Positions 10,192 through 20,127 of a DNA stretch of 64,000 nucleotides are shown here, piece by piece. Position numbers and translations under genes: made by a program. Position 1 is the stretch's first letter; each line of letters opens with the position of its first letter. The notes below the pieces were generated by a model, which searched no databases, was not told where the DNA came from, and saw nothing but the letters and a program-made list of their open reading frames with translations. This stretch comes from Epithemia pelagica (taxonomy: Eukaryota; Bacillariophyta; Bacillariophyceae; Surirellales; Surirellaceae). The stretch lies in NCBI GenBank assembly GCA_946965045.2, contig OX337233.1, forward strand, positions 1,426,001 to 1,490,000, in the 5' to 3' direction.

Positions 10192-13100
10192 TTACTCTTG
10201 CATTGGTTTGACATCGTCCTCACTGGAGACTTCTTTATCCTTTTCGTCATCTCCGTCCGTTGCTTTGGCGGTGTCTTCTTGGTCTTCCGTCATAGTCGGA
10301 ATGCTTGGGGGTGGAGGAGTCCACTCAAAAGGTTCCGGAGGAGGTAGTTCGCCGTCTGGTTCCAACGAAGGAGCCATTACCGCAGCCACATCTTCTTCTT
10401 CCTCGGGAGTGCTATCGGTAAGCACAATCACGCCATAGGGCCGTTCATTGGGACGAATAGGGCGGTATCGTTGAGTCAAATCAAACTCGCAAAACTCCGA
10501 TTGGGCCTTGGTAATGCGAGCAGGATTGCCGATACGGAACGTCGTTGGTTCGGGCTGTCGCTTTTTCTTCTTTTCAGTACTAGCCTCGTCCTCTTTTTCT
10601 TCCTTGCTACTCCCTTCCTTGTCTTTAGTGGTCTCAACTTCCATGGCATCTCCGTCCTCGGTAGATTCCTTCTTTTCACCAGCTGTCGCATCCGACATGA
10701 CAGCTTCTTTGGTACCCGTAGACTCTCCAGCAACTGCCTTGCCTTCTTTGGCCCGTTTACGAGCTAAGCGGGCTTTTTCTTTCGATGTGGTCGACAAAGT
10801 CACAGTTTCGACGCGCTTCTTCTTTTCTTCCTTCTTCTCCTCAAGCTTTTTGGGGTAGGCAAATGCACTTGGTTTCGAATTGCAGATAATTTCAAAGCCA
10901 GCATTGGCTTTCGGGTACTTGAGATTCTTGTTGAGACCAATCGTCAGTGTTGGAGTAAAGGCCAAGCTCAACATGTGCATCATGGGGTACCAATGCCAGT
11001 GTTGGAGCCAGAGGGCAACGCCTACGGCACTTGACATTTTTGTGAAACCGTTGCGAGAATTCAAACTGATGGTGCAATTTCGACCACCCGCATCGAGAAT
11101 ACCAGTGGAAAGGGTGGCACCCATTTTGGTAAGCATACTTTGGTGCTTCTCGGTGACAATCGTGGCCAACTTTTCGCGGAACGCCCGTAGCTTGCCCCGC
11201 TGTGGGTTCGTCGCGCTAGTGCTGCCATCACTCTGTTGCATGTAGATCATGGAGGTACCCATGAGTGCACCCTGTCGAACGTAGTCAGTCATGTCATCCA
11301 GCATGGGCTCAAGCATGGCAATGGATTCGGCATCACCCGTGCCTGCCATGGCAATTCCCACTGCCATGCAACTCGCATATCGCACATTGGGATTGAATGA
11401 TTCCAACAAAAGCTTGACAAGCTCCGGAACCCGTTGCGGGGTTTTGAACAAAACAAATGCCAATCCCAACACAGCCGCCATGCGGACATCATCCGATACA
11501 TCGCTCACTGCAGTGTGCAAAAGGATACGAATGGCCTTGTTAGAACCAGTACCACAATAGGCCAAAGCGAGAGCGTATTGAGCACCATATCTCATGACGG
11601 GATCACGATCGCTCCTCATTTCTTCAATCAGTGTGTCCGCATTTTCCTCTTGCCCGAAATTCATGAGAGCCAGTCCCATGGCAATGCCTCGAATAATCTT
11701 CTCATGTTGCGTGACCCTGGCGTAATTCTTGAGTTCGACGACGATTTCGGCCATTTCTTCCTTGCCGGCCGCCGACAAACTGTCCGGGAGGTTATTGGAG
11801 GTGTTTCCAGCGCCGGTCCCTACCAACACCATACCAATGGCCATACCGGCTGCTTCACCGGCAACGGCAGAGTCGGTATCCAACAACTGTTTGAGTTCAT
11901 GGACAATCGCAAGATCGGCTGTACCCATGGCCGTCAAACCAACTGCCAAGGCAGCTCCATGACTAATCGCTTCGTTCGCGTGCGAAATCCTCAAATGCGA
12001 CCGCAAATACTCGGTTGCTTCACTCCGCTTCTCGGCCGAAGAGCCGGCATTGGCGCCGTGAATCAGCCCGAGAGCGTAGAGAGATCCTCCTTCCGAATAT
12101 CCACCAGCGGTGGAAATATTGGCAGCGGCATCTCCTGTTTCCGGTAGTTTGGGGAGGTAGGGTTGCAACAAATGCATGGCTTCCGAGATGTGGGCCGCAT
12201 GAATGACACCCAAACTCGCTGTGGCCGAAAATTTGGCCCTGTGAAAATCAACAAGCGTTAGAGGTGCTCTGGGAATGGAATACAATCGCCATCAAAACCA
12301 TTGAACCTACCAATTGGATGCCTTTTTCATCCAATCCAAATGATCACGCAAAAAGGAATCATTGGTGGTTCCGGCATACAAGTAGGCATGCGTCAACACG
12401 GCAGCCGTGTGTAAGACCGAGTTGCGCGAAGATCCCGAACTTCGTTCTTCCAAGGAACGCTTCAAATTCTCTAATATCAGTCGGTCCGCATGCGATTGTT
12501 TGTGCAAGAAACTAAGAGACAATTCGGCCGAAAAACCACCCACAAGAATGCGTTGTGCTTGATCCAGGCGTTTGGAAATGTTCGTATCGGGTTCCTCCGA
12601 GGACGGCCATTCCTTGGGCATTTCCTGGGCAACCAAAGACACGAATGCCTGGTCACCGCTGTCCATGAGATCAAAACAGAGCTGCAAACCCAGTAGACTG
12701 GCGGGCGACGCTTCCGTTTCACTCGAATCAGTAGAAAGTGTAGTGAGCAAGGACGTCAGAACCTGGGCTGCCGCCAAAGGCTGATGAAGAAGTTGATGAA
12801 CGAGGACCAAATGAGGAGCTGTCGCCATCTTGTCGTCTCCAGGGACGGACAACAAACATTCCGCAATCACTGCCAATGTTTCGTTCCGAAATGATTTGCT
12901 AGACACCACGTTGGTGGCCAAATGAATGCCATGTTGCAAGAGTTTCAAATCGTAGCCTGATTGTTCGACAATGTATTTGACCTTGTTCACTTGTCGTGCT
13001 TCGAGTGCCATACCCAAAGCATGTGAATGATTTCCGGCCTGACAGGAAGTTTCCAGCAATCGATCCACCATGGCCTGCAATTGATCCTTGGGCAATTGTT

Positions 13101-13575
13101 GCTGTTCCTTGTCGGCTTCCTCCATGGCCGAGTCCGCCTCAGCCGTCGATGCCGAGACATAGGCATCCAAGGCGGCCGCAACCAAACGTTGTTCGTAGGC
13201 TGCTACAGCCGGTGATAAGTCACTTTCCGCCGTCATCATTGGATTAAAGTATTCCGGTCCAGCCACCAAGGCCAATCGCAATGCTTGTGTTGGTTCCTGT
13301 AAATGGAAAAATACACGAGAAGCGACGGCCGCCGCCAAACGAGACAAGGCTTGCTGTTCCTTGTCCGTCGCTTCTTCTTCGGCCATGGCTTCCAAATCGG
13401 GTAAGGCCTCAGCCACTTCGGACCACAAGACATCCACGCATTCCAACAACTTTTCCAACGCCACTCGGCGCAAGGCAATGTCTTCTTCTTGCAACAAGGC
13501 AATCCATCCACTTGCTGTGGTCGCTGAAGAACCAGCTGTAGGTGCTCCGCTCGAGGTAGACATGACGGACAACAT
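10192..13575 (-). CDS. RPN2: 26S proteasome regulatory subunit RPN2 (PSMD1/S1)
   Basis: Exon 1 (13575-12311) and exon 2 (12238-10192) join across a 72-nt GTAGGT...CAG intron that splits the Trp codon of SNW-AKFSATASLGVIH, which is conserved in RPN2. The product is about 1,103 residues, longer than animal and yeast RPN2 (about 950). It is a scaffold of the 19S regulatory particle base. The N-terminal helical domain is followed by the proteasome/cyclosome repeats that form the toroid: GGYSEGGSLYALGLIH, GEAAGMAIGMVLVGTG, RGIAMGLALMNFG, YGAQYALALAYCGTG, MAAVLGLAFVLF, YASCMAVGIAMAGTG and QGALMGTSMIYMQ. A Lys/Glu-rich insertion precedes the C-terminal beta domain (RPYGVIVLTD). PPPEPFEW resembles the Rpn13-binding motif but here is followed by some 45 acidic residues. 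ATGs at 13575 and 13563 are both possible starts. Confidence 0.96.
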
Positions 13576-14425
13576 GGTTAACAGGCTGAAGTGTGGGCTG
13601 TGTCAAAGCGAAGATCGTATCCAGGAACAATGTCTGCACGATTTTTTCTGTTCCCGCTTGCACGGATTCTTCCAATGTCAATCTCAGCAGACGACCGAGG
13701 AGATGAGTTATATCACCGTTGCACCAAAAAAAGGACAGATTCTCGACCGGACACTCAGATCAATGGCCGTTCATCAATGCGGTTGTGGACATGGAGTGAA
13801 AATCCTTGTGCTTCCAATCACATCCACAAAAAAGCACGGGGTGAAAGAAAAGATGCGCGTGACTTGGGACTTGGGACCGATCTCGGGGAAACCGGGATCC
13901 GGTAGAAATCACGGCTACTCTTGCTATATGATCGGCAAGAGTCCTGAGGCTCTAGGTAATCTCTCATACTCCTATGCCTAGAGGGTACCTAGTTAGTACA
14001 CCAAGACGTAAGTCGCCATCATCATCTCCACATGGCGATGGAGGTCCCACTTTCCTCATTGCGTCAAGAGAGAATTATGGAAAAGGTCGGGTCATGCGCA
14101 CAAACTAGGTTCTCCCAGTACAACAGGAAAAGATGATTTTACTCGACAGATTGGTAACTACTCCTATGTGTTATCTCTAGAAAACTCGAGGAAGCACGTT
14201 TATAGAAGAGACTATGTGATCGTTGATTGTGAGACTCCAATGAAGAGAGAAATACGAAGACGCTCCATGAGAGGTTCTATAGGTAGGAATGTAAGCAAAC
14301 GAGAGGACAAAGTAACCGAGAGAAACAGATTATATTCCATTCAATACGAAATGGGAGCAGTTGTGCTATCTTCTTGCTCCGATACAAATATGCGCAATGT
14401 AGTATCCTGTCGTCGTCGTTCGTAC
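13576..14425. other. intergenic, RPN2 upstream region
   Basis: 850 bp between the RPN2 start and the 3' end of the plastid kinase. ORFs here are short and domain-free. Two copies of TACTCCTA (13967-13974 and 14159-14166) and a small CTCTAGG...CCTAGAG inverted repeat (about 13950-13983) are the only structured elements seen. Confidence 0.55.
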
Positions 14426-15793
14426 TCATCCCAAAAAGAGCGCAAATGGACCAATACCAGTCGAAATAAAGTAGGGATGCAACAGAATTTGGAAGACGCC
14501 CGGTCGTTTTGCCGGATTGAGATCCAGACACTGTCGAATCAAATCTTTCAGTTTGGGATCAATATCGATATCGTCCAAGCTAATTTTGGGTTTTGTTCGA
14601 AGCGTTTTGGTGATTTGAACCGGTGTTTTGCCATCCCAGTAGCCCTTCCCAACTGCCAATTCATACAACATCATACCAAAGGACCAAACGTCGTAGTTGT
14701 ACTCCAGAACAAAGTACGGCCCATCTCCTGCCAAAAAGGCTTCTGCAAATTCGGGGGGTGTCGCTTCAGGACTGTAGTCCACAGGGCTGTCCTTGTGCGG
14801 CATGGCTGATTCCAAATCAATGCCCTTGACCTGACCATCCGAGGTGACGACAAAATTTTCCGTCTTGAGATCTGTCCACACGAGACCTGAATTGTGCACG
14901 GCTTGCAAGCATTGCGCCGCCGCAGCGGCCGCATCGCGAAGTTCCTTGCCCTTGAGGGCACCATTGATACTAATGTACTTTTTCAAATCCACCGTTCCCC
15001 GTTCTACCACAATTGCAGATTGTGTGCTCAACTTTTTGGTAATGACCGATGCAGTTGGCAAGTAATCGTAGAGCGTGACAAACTGTCCCCTCGTCATACC
15101 TTCCTTGGTGATGCGGTTGTAGTTTGCGGCCTCTCGTTCGAGTGCCTCCCAGTTTCCCGATACCTTCACCGTGACGGGGTCTCCATTGGGCAACCCATCG
15201 CTATCGGCTCGGTATCCCTTATAGATAAAGGATTTCCCTGAAGTGCTCTTTTGAGGACGAGCAGCCAGCAAGTATTGTACCCTATCATCACCAACCACGT
15301 CTCCCGTCAAGTCCTTGTCGGCCAGTGCCCGTCGCTGGAGTTCTTGAACCGACACTGCCGTCGCTTTGCCATTGGCCTGTCCTGCTGGCACAATAATCAT
15401 GGCTGGATTTCCGAGCGTGTACTTTGATCCACTAATCGTTGCCACAGTCTTGCTCTTTTTGGCCAGCCTTGGATTTAACAATGGAGATGTCGTAATGGAT
15501 TCCTTGTCGGGGATGGACGGATGACCCATGATCTCACCCATAATTCGACCATTGGTCAGAATCTTCCAGTTTTCTATTACCGGGGCGTTTGCTGCCATGA
15601 GAAGTGAACTCTTGACAGAGGATGGTCTCGGTTGGCCGTGCATTCCTCCAGCAAAGGGCGGTCTTCGTAATATGGCATCTTGTTGTGGCGACAAGGCCAC
15701 TTTTCTTGGTTGATGCGACACAAACGATTCAGCAACTTCCACGCCAAGCGTGACGGCCAGCGCCATTACCAACCAGGAGCCAAACCTCTTCAT
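14426..15793 (-). CDS. plastid-targeted protein kinase-like protein
   Basis: A 455-residue intronless gene. Start chosen at ATG 15793 because MKRFGSWLVMALAVTLGVEV is a signal peptide followed by AESF, a Phe at the predicted cleavage point as in diatom bipartite plastid leaders; an open extension upstream to 15955 is unneeded. The kinase domain occupies roughly residues 180-450. Visible motifs are VTVKVSG (beta-3 Lys), AAQCLQAVHNSGL, VWTDLKTENFVV (catalytic loop, HRD replaced by WTD but catalytic Asp, Lys and Asn kept), GIDLESA in place of DFG, PPEFAEAF (APE position), YDVWSFGMMLYELAVG and CLDLNPAKRP. The IDLxxA form of the metal-binding loop recalls STN7/STN8-type thylakoid kinases (IDLGAA), so a role in plastid phosphorylation is plausible. 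Substrate unknown. Confidence 0.8.
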   Translation of the reverse strand: MKRFGSWLVMALAVTLGVEVAESFVSHQPRKVALSPQQDAILRRPPFAGGMHGQPRPSSVKSSLLMAANAPVIENWKILTNGRIMGEIMGHPSIPDKESITTSPLLNPRLAKKSKTVATISGSKYTLGNPAMIIVPAGQANGKATAVSVQELQRRALADKDLTGDVVGDDRVQYLLAARPQKSTSGKSFIYKGYRADSDGLPNGDPVTVKVSGNWEALEREAANYNRITKEGMTRGQFVTLYDYLPTASVITKKLSTQSAIVVERGTVDLKKYISINGALKGKELRDAAAAAAQCLQAVHNSGLVWTDLKTENFVVTSDGQVKGIDLESAMPHKDSPVDYSPEATPPEFAEAFLAGDGPYFVLEYNYDVWSFGMMLYELAVGKGYWDGKTPVQITKTLRTKPKISLDDIDIDPKLKDLIRQCLDLNPAKRPGVFQILLHPYFISTGIGPFALFLG

Positions 15794-16334
15794 TTCGACT
15801 GATCTCAAACTCAAACAAGTCGTCTGGACAATAAAGAAAACACTTTCTTGGTCAAGGACCAGAGCGGATGCTTCAAAGATTTTTGAAGTTGATCCTTTTG
15901 GAAAATCAATGGAACAGGGCGAACGAACCAACAACGGCGGTGCGCGCGCGGGCATGGTAGCTGGACGACGTGCGTGACGTGTAACGTAGGCGCATGACAG
16001 CGAAACGTCACCCTTGATCTAACAAACTCTGGGGTGTGGGGGACAACCAGAAGCATTCCACGTGTACCGCATACAGAATTATTTTGGCGAGTGTGAGTCT
16101 GCCCCCCTTCTCGCACGTGCCCGGAGGCAGTAACAATTAACAATTATCGTCTTTCTATCATTTAGGTAGTGTAGGTCACACCCATATCGTACAGTACACT
16201 ATATCCACTGACTGCAGACGGACGGATGGACTGCTCAGTCCCGATTTGAGTTCGTCACACAATGCAAAACAGGATTGAACTATTGCGAGTTGCGCATGCA
16301 AGAAACGAGCTCTTTTCGTCAAGTAGGAGTAGGA

Positions 16335-16382
16335 GTAAGGGCTGGGGATACCGATCCATGTACATCTAAGTAGGCTCAGTAC
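16335..16382. repeat. left terminal inverted repeat (48 bp)
   Basis: Perfect reverse complement of 16898-16945; checked base by base. Immediately outside on the left are two overlapping TAGGAGTA words. Confidence 0.92.
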
Positions 16383-16897
16383 AAAAGCTACGTAGAGTAC
16401 ATAAAATCCCATAGTACACGTCACCCCAGAAATGGTCGGAAGTCCAAAAAAATGCAAAAACACTCCACGATGACGGCGAGATCCAGTGATGCCGCATGCA
16501 TTCACCCATGCATCGCATTAACATCCAACCACCGTAAGTCCATTGCCTTTACCTTTGAAATTGTTGTCTCAAATTACAGAAGATTTTCCGAGTTGGCTGA
16601 AAAGGTACGCTCATTTTTCTGCAGTGATGAAATCGAACCACCGCCCCAACTCACTCATTTTTCAATGCTGACTCGACCGAATTGAAAGCATAGTCACTCT
16701 AGTAGTAGATAATCTTATTGTCAAAGCGGTCGAGTCAAGCTCTATTATTGAGGAAGTTATGGCCATGGGGGTGACGGCTTCCACCATTGTCGAGCGATGG
16801 CTTCCAATTTGCATTGTTTATTGTGGCAGCAAGTTTTCAATTTGAGACCATCCGCCCCACTTGTTACACTGATGAAAATAGTACTACGTAGGTTAAT

Positions 16898-16945
16898 GTA
16901 CTGAGCCTACTTAGATGTACATGGATCGGTATCCCCAGCCCTTAC
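16898..16945. repeat. right terminal inverted repeat (48 bp)
   Basis: Perfect reverse complement of 16335-16382. Followed on the right by CTAGTTCTTTCCCC, which does not match the left flank. Confidence 0.92.
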
Positions 16946-17222
16946 CTAGTTCTTTCCCCCCGTTTTCTTGCGAAAATGACCGCATTCAACACCGAAAAAG
17001 GTGAAGGCGACGACAACGTCCACCTGTTTTCGACCATTCCTGCGACAAGCAAACAAGCAAACAACAGAACATATCATATCTCCCACTCTCGTCCCATTGC
17101 TGAAGCTCACAATAATTTGACCGCTTGATTGCTCAGTCCGAGTTCATGGAACCATCTCTGCACAGTTCCTGCAATTGAAAAGGTGCATCCCTTGATTTTG
17201 AGAGAATCTTGACAGTACTACA

Positions 17223-19551
17223 ATGGCCACATTAGTGATGGAACCCGAAGATGGAGAGCTTCCAAAGCCGGGAGCCTCTTTGGAAGAGGACAAGGGCTCA
17301 ACCACGTTGCAGTACAAGGATATGTATGAACAAAAAGATCGCTTGGCGTCTGGTAGCTTTGGAACTGTCTATATCGCGGAACATCGATCCACCAAAGCCC
17401 AATATGCGGTAAAAGTGGTGGATCGATCACGCTTGTCGGAAAAAGATCATGATCTTGTCAATCGCGAAGTGGGTATTCTCAAGGATTGTCGAGATATTGA
17501 ATCCATTGTGCGTCTCGTCGATTTCTTTGAGTCACCCACTCATTATTACGTCGTGCAAGTGTATGCCCGTGGAGGTACGTGTGTATCGAAACTCAGATTT
17601 CGTGGCAAAACAATAGATTGTGTCCAGGAATTCACAATTGCTTTTGATTTAACTGTGGACGGGCAACACGACAATGGTTTATTCTTGCAGGGGACGTCTT
17701 TGAAAGACTGGCCAATGTCACAATTTATTCCGAAAAGCATGCACGTGATTTGGCCATCCACTTGTTGAAAGCAATCCAACATTTGCACGATCGCAAAATT
17801 GCGCATCGCGATTTAAAGCCGGAAAACCTACTGTTGCTGGAAAAGGAGGACGATTCGCAAATTTTATTGGCGGATTTTGGCTTTGCCAAATATGTACCGG
17901 AAGATTTGCTGCGCACTCGATGTGGCACACCAGCCTTTGTGGCACCCGAACTGTTGGTGAATGACTGCCGTTACGATGAGCGCGTAGATATGTGGTCTTG
18001 CGGTTGTCTCTTGTACATGCTCTTGGGAGGTACGTGTCTATTGATTTGTGACCATCCAACTTTTCTTGGCCCGAGTCGTTGCCTAACCATGTCGCCTTGT
18101 ATGCAGGTTACCCTCCTTTCCAGGATAAGAGTCATCAGGGGCTTTTCCGAAAGATTCGAGGGGCGGATTTTACGTTTCATGACGCTTACTGGAAGAATGT
18201 AACAATTCCTGCCAAAGCCTTGATTGCGAATTTGTTAACGACAGATCCAGCATTCCGAACCACGGCAAAACAGGCAGTTCATGACAGCGTTTGGCTCAAA
18301 CTGCGAGCGGCCGAACTGGAAAAGAATATTCTCAATGATTCTATTAGCGAATTTAAAAAGTTCAATGCGAGCCGCTCGAAATTCAAAGGGGCGGCGCAGG
18401 CTGTCTTGTGGTCTGTCAAAGCCAACATGCTTAGCAGCAAGAGTATGAGCAAAGTCTCCGACGATGGAGCTCATGGTCAGGATGCAAGCATGGCAAAACG
18501 CGTAGACAATGCCCTTATACATGCATCCAAATCAGCGGAGTCATTTAATGAAGTGTATGAGTTGAAAGAGAAATTGCACAAATCAAGCTCGGCGCAAATT
18601 TGGGCCTGTACTCACAAGGAATCAAATGAAAATTATGCCGTAAAAATCATTCCAAACACTCCCGGACGCAAGTCGGTGACGGGCAAATCTGTTAGTGATT
18701 CGATTCATCATGAATTGGCGGTACTAAAGGGAGCAAAGCACTCTCATATCATTGAAATTATTGACTTTTTTGAAGACAAAGACAATTTCTATTTGGTTAT
18801 GGAACGAATGGACGGTGGTGATGTCTTTGATCGTATTATCGACATGAACAAATACACCGAAAAGGATGCCCGTGATTTAGCAAAATTTTTGCTGGAGGCT
18901 GTCCATTTGCTTCACACAAAGAATATCGCACACCGTGATCTGAAACCGCAGAATATTCTCTTGAAATCGAAAAAAGACAATGCCAATATCAAACTTGCCG
19001 ATTTTGGGTTCGCCTGTCGTGTCCACACACCACAATCTCTCACCACACGGTGTGGAACACCCACATATGTGGCGCCTGAAATTCTAAAGAATATACCATA
19101 CGATCAATCGGCAGATATGTGGAGTGTGGGTGTCATCTTGTATGTTCTTCTTGTTGGTTATCCACCCTTTTCGAGTGAGAATCAAAATGTTTTGTTCCAA
19201 AAGATCCGAACAGCTGACTACAATTTCCGAGACGTTGATTGGAAGACGATATCTCCACAAGCCAAAGAATTGGTGGAACATCTTCTGGTAGTGGACCCCG
19301 TGCAACGATGGACGGCCAAGAGAGCTCTGGAGTGTGATTGGTTGAAGGTTGACGAAGCCACTATGGACCAGACGGATTTATCTGGAGGCGCCGCCAAGAA
19401 GATTCGGGAACGAAAGCGACGATTCTTCAGTGTTGCTAAATCTATCATGTGGATGAGATCAAGCAGTCGACGAGTTGTCAATAAGAATGAGGAGCACGAG
19501 AAACCGTTGGAGGCACACGACTTTCGAGGGAAAGATGCGGCTGCGCATTAA
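17223..19551 (+). CDS. tandem CAMK-family Ser/Thr protein kinase (two kinase domains)
   Basis: Exons 17223-17574, 17691-18029 and 18107-19551 give 711 residues; both introns (116 and 77 nt) start GTACGT and split Gly codons within the first kinase domain (ARGG-DVFERL; LLGG-YPPF). Domain 1: LASGSFGTVY near residue 41, YAVKVV Lys near 63, HRDLKPEN near 155, DFGFAK near 178, RCGTPAFVAPE. Domain 2: YAVKII near 406, HRDLKPQN near 505, DFGFAC near 528, RCGTPTYVAPE. Both have all catalytic residues and are of the calcium/calmodulin-kinase type; domain 2 lacks an obvious glycine loop (SSAQIWACTHKES). No EF-hands are visible. The C-terminus is basic (KKIRERKRRFFSVAKS) and could be autoinhibitory or calmodulin-binding. 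The two domains probably arose by internal duplication. Confidence 0.9.
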
Positions 19552-20090
19552 CTCTCAGTGTTGCCATTATATTTTCTTCTGAGATGATGACTGTCATTCA
19601 CTTCATTGCATGCTCGGGATGCTTAGTTGTTAAGTTTTTCTAACTAATTTAGGGTGTTAAGTCAAATGTATCATTGTGTCTATGTCTATCAACATTTATA
19701 CTAGCAGAACAAGGGGTTCGAGGCAGACGTGTTCCATGATTGGATCAAATATCCTCCATGTTTAACTTCGTCAAGTCATCGTAAGCAGCAACAAGGCGAG
19801 GTCATCTACAGACCAACCTAAGCGTTACCTGTTGTGAGCTCTCTCCAGCAAGTTATCAACGCGTCGGTCACGCTGAAACCTCAAAGGACCATGGGAGGAA
19901 GGGATCAACACTCGACCCAAATTTATGAGTAAGGAGAACCAGTGTTGGTCACCAGCTCACAACTCGGGTGGTTCGTCAGGTAAGGGACCAAAGGAAACTT
20001 CTGGAGTGCGGTTTGACAGTCCCCGTAACGCCATTGACAGTCCCCGCAACAGTGTTGGTCACCAGCTCACAACTCGGGTGGTTCGCCAGG
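19552..20090. other. convergent intergenic region with tandem repeat
   Basis: 539 bp between the stop codons of the tandem kinase and the bestrophin gene. The part near the bestrophin gene carries the direct repeat described separately. The rest shows no gene. Confidence 0.6.
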
Positions 20091-20127
20091 TTAGGGGACA
20101 TAGGACACTTCTCTGGAGTGCGGTTTG
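19940..20127. repeat. direct repeat, two copies of about 76 bp, period about 110 bp
   Basis: Copy 1 (19940-20015) and copy 2 (20050-20127) both begin CAGTGTTGGTCACCAGCTCA and end GGAGTGCGGTTTG; the first 36 bases are identical except the end (TTCGTCAGG versus TTCGCCAGG). A shorter repeat, TTGACAGTCCCCG, lies in the spacer and at the end of copy 1. Copy 2 overlaps the last 12 or so codons of the bestrophin gene on the minus strand. Confidence 0.88.

Larger units (their letters stand above)
16335..16945. mobile_element. MITE-like element, 611 bp, 48-bp perfect terminal inverted repeats
   Basis: Bases 16335-16382 (beginning GTAAGGGCTGGGGATACC, ending GCTCAGTAC) are the exact reverse complement of 16898-16945. 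The similarity continues imperfectly inward for about 28 bp on each side, with CTACGTAG shared (near 16388 and 16883). The 515-bp interior has no ORF resembling a transposase. Long perfect terminal repeats around a short non-coding centre are the form of a non-autonomous DNA transposon, and the perfect match suggests recent insertion or repair between arms. I could not recognise a target-site duplication, so boundaries could be a few bases off. It lies in the shared upstream region of two kinase genes. Confidence 0.7.
15794..17222. other. divergent intergenic region with MITE-like insertion
   Basis: 1,429 bp between two divergently transcribed kinase genes. It contains the inverted-repeat element described separately (16335-16945), two overlapping TAGGAGTA words just outside its left end (16324-16337), and AT-richer sequence before the tandem-kinase ATG. 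No convincing ORF is present. Confidence 0.7.

Noticed and set aside
13361-13981. 206-codon plus-strand ORF spanning the RPN2 start
   Set aside because: Half of it is antisense to RPN2 exon 1; the remainder has no domain and unusual composition.
14168-14809. 213-codon plus-strand ORF
   Set aside because: Its right part is antisense to the plastid kinase, whose motifs are conserved; the left part is domain-free.
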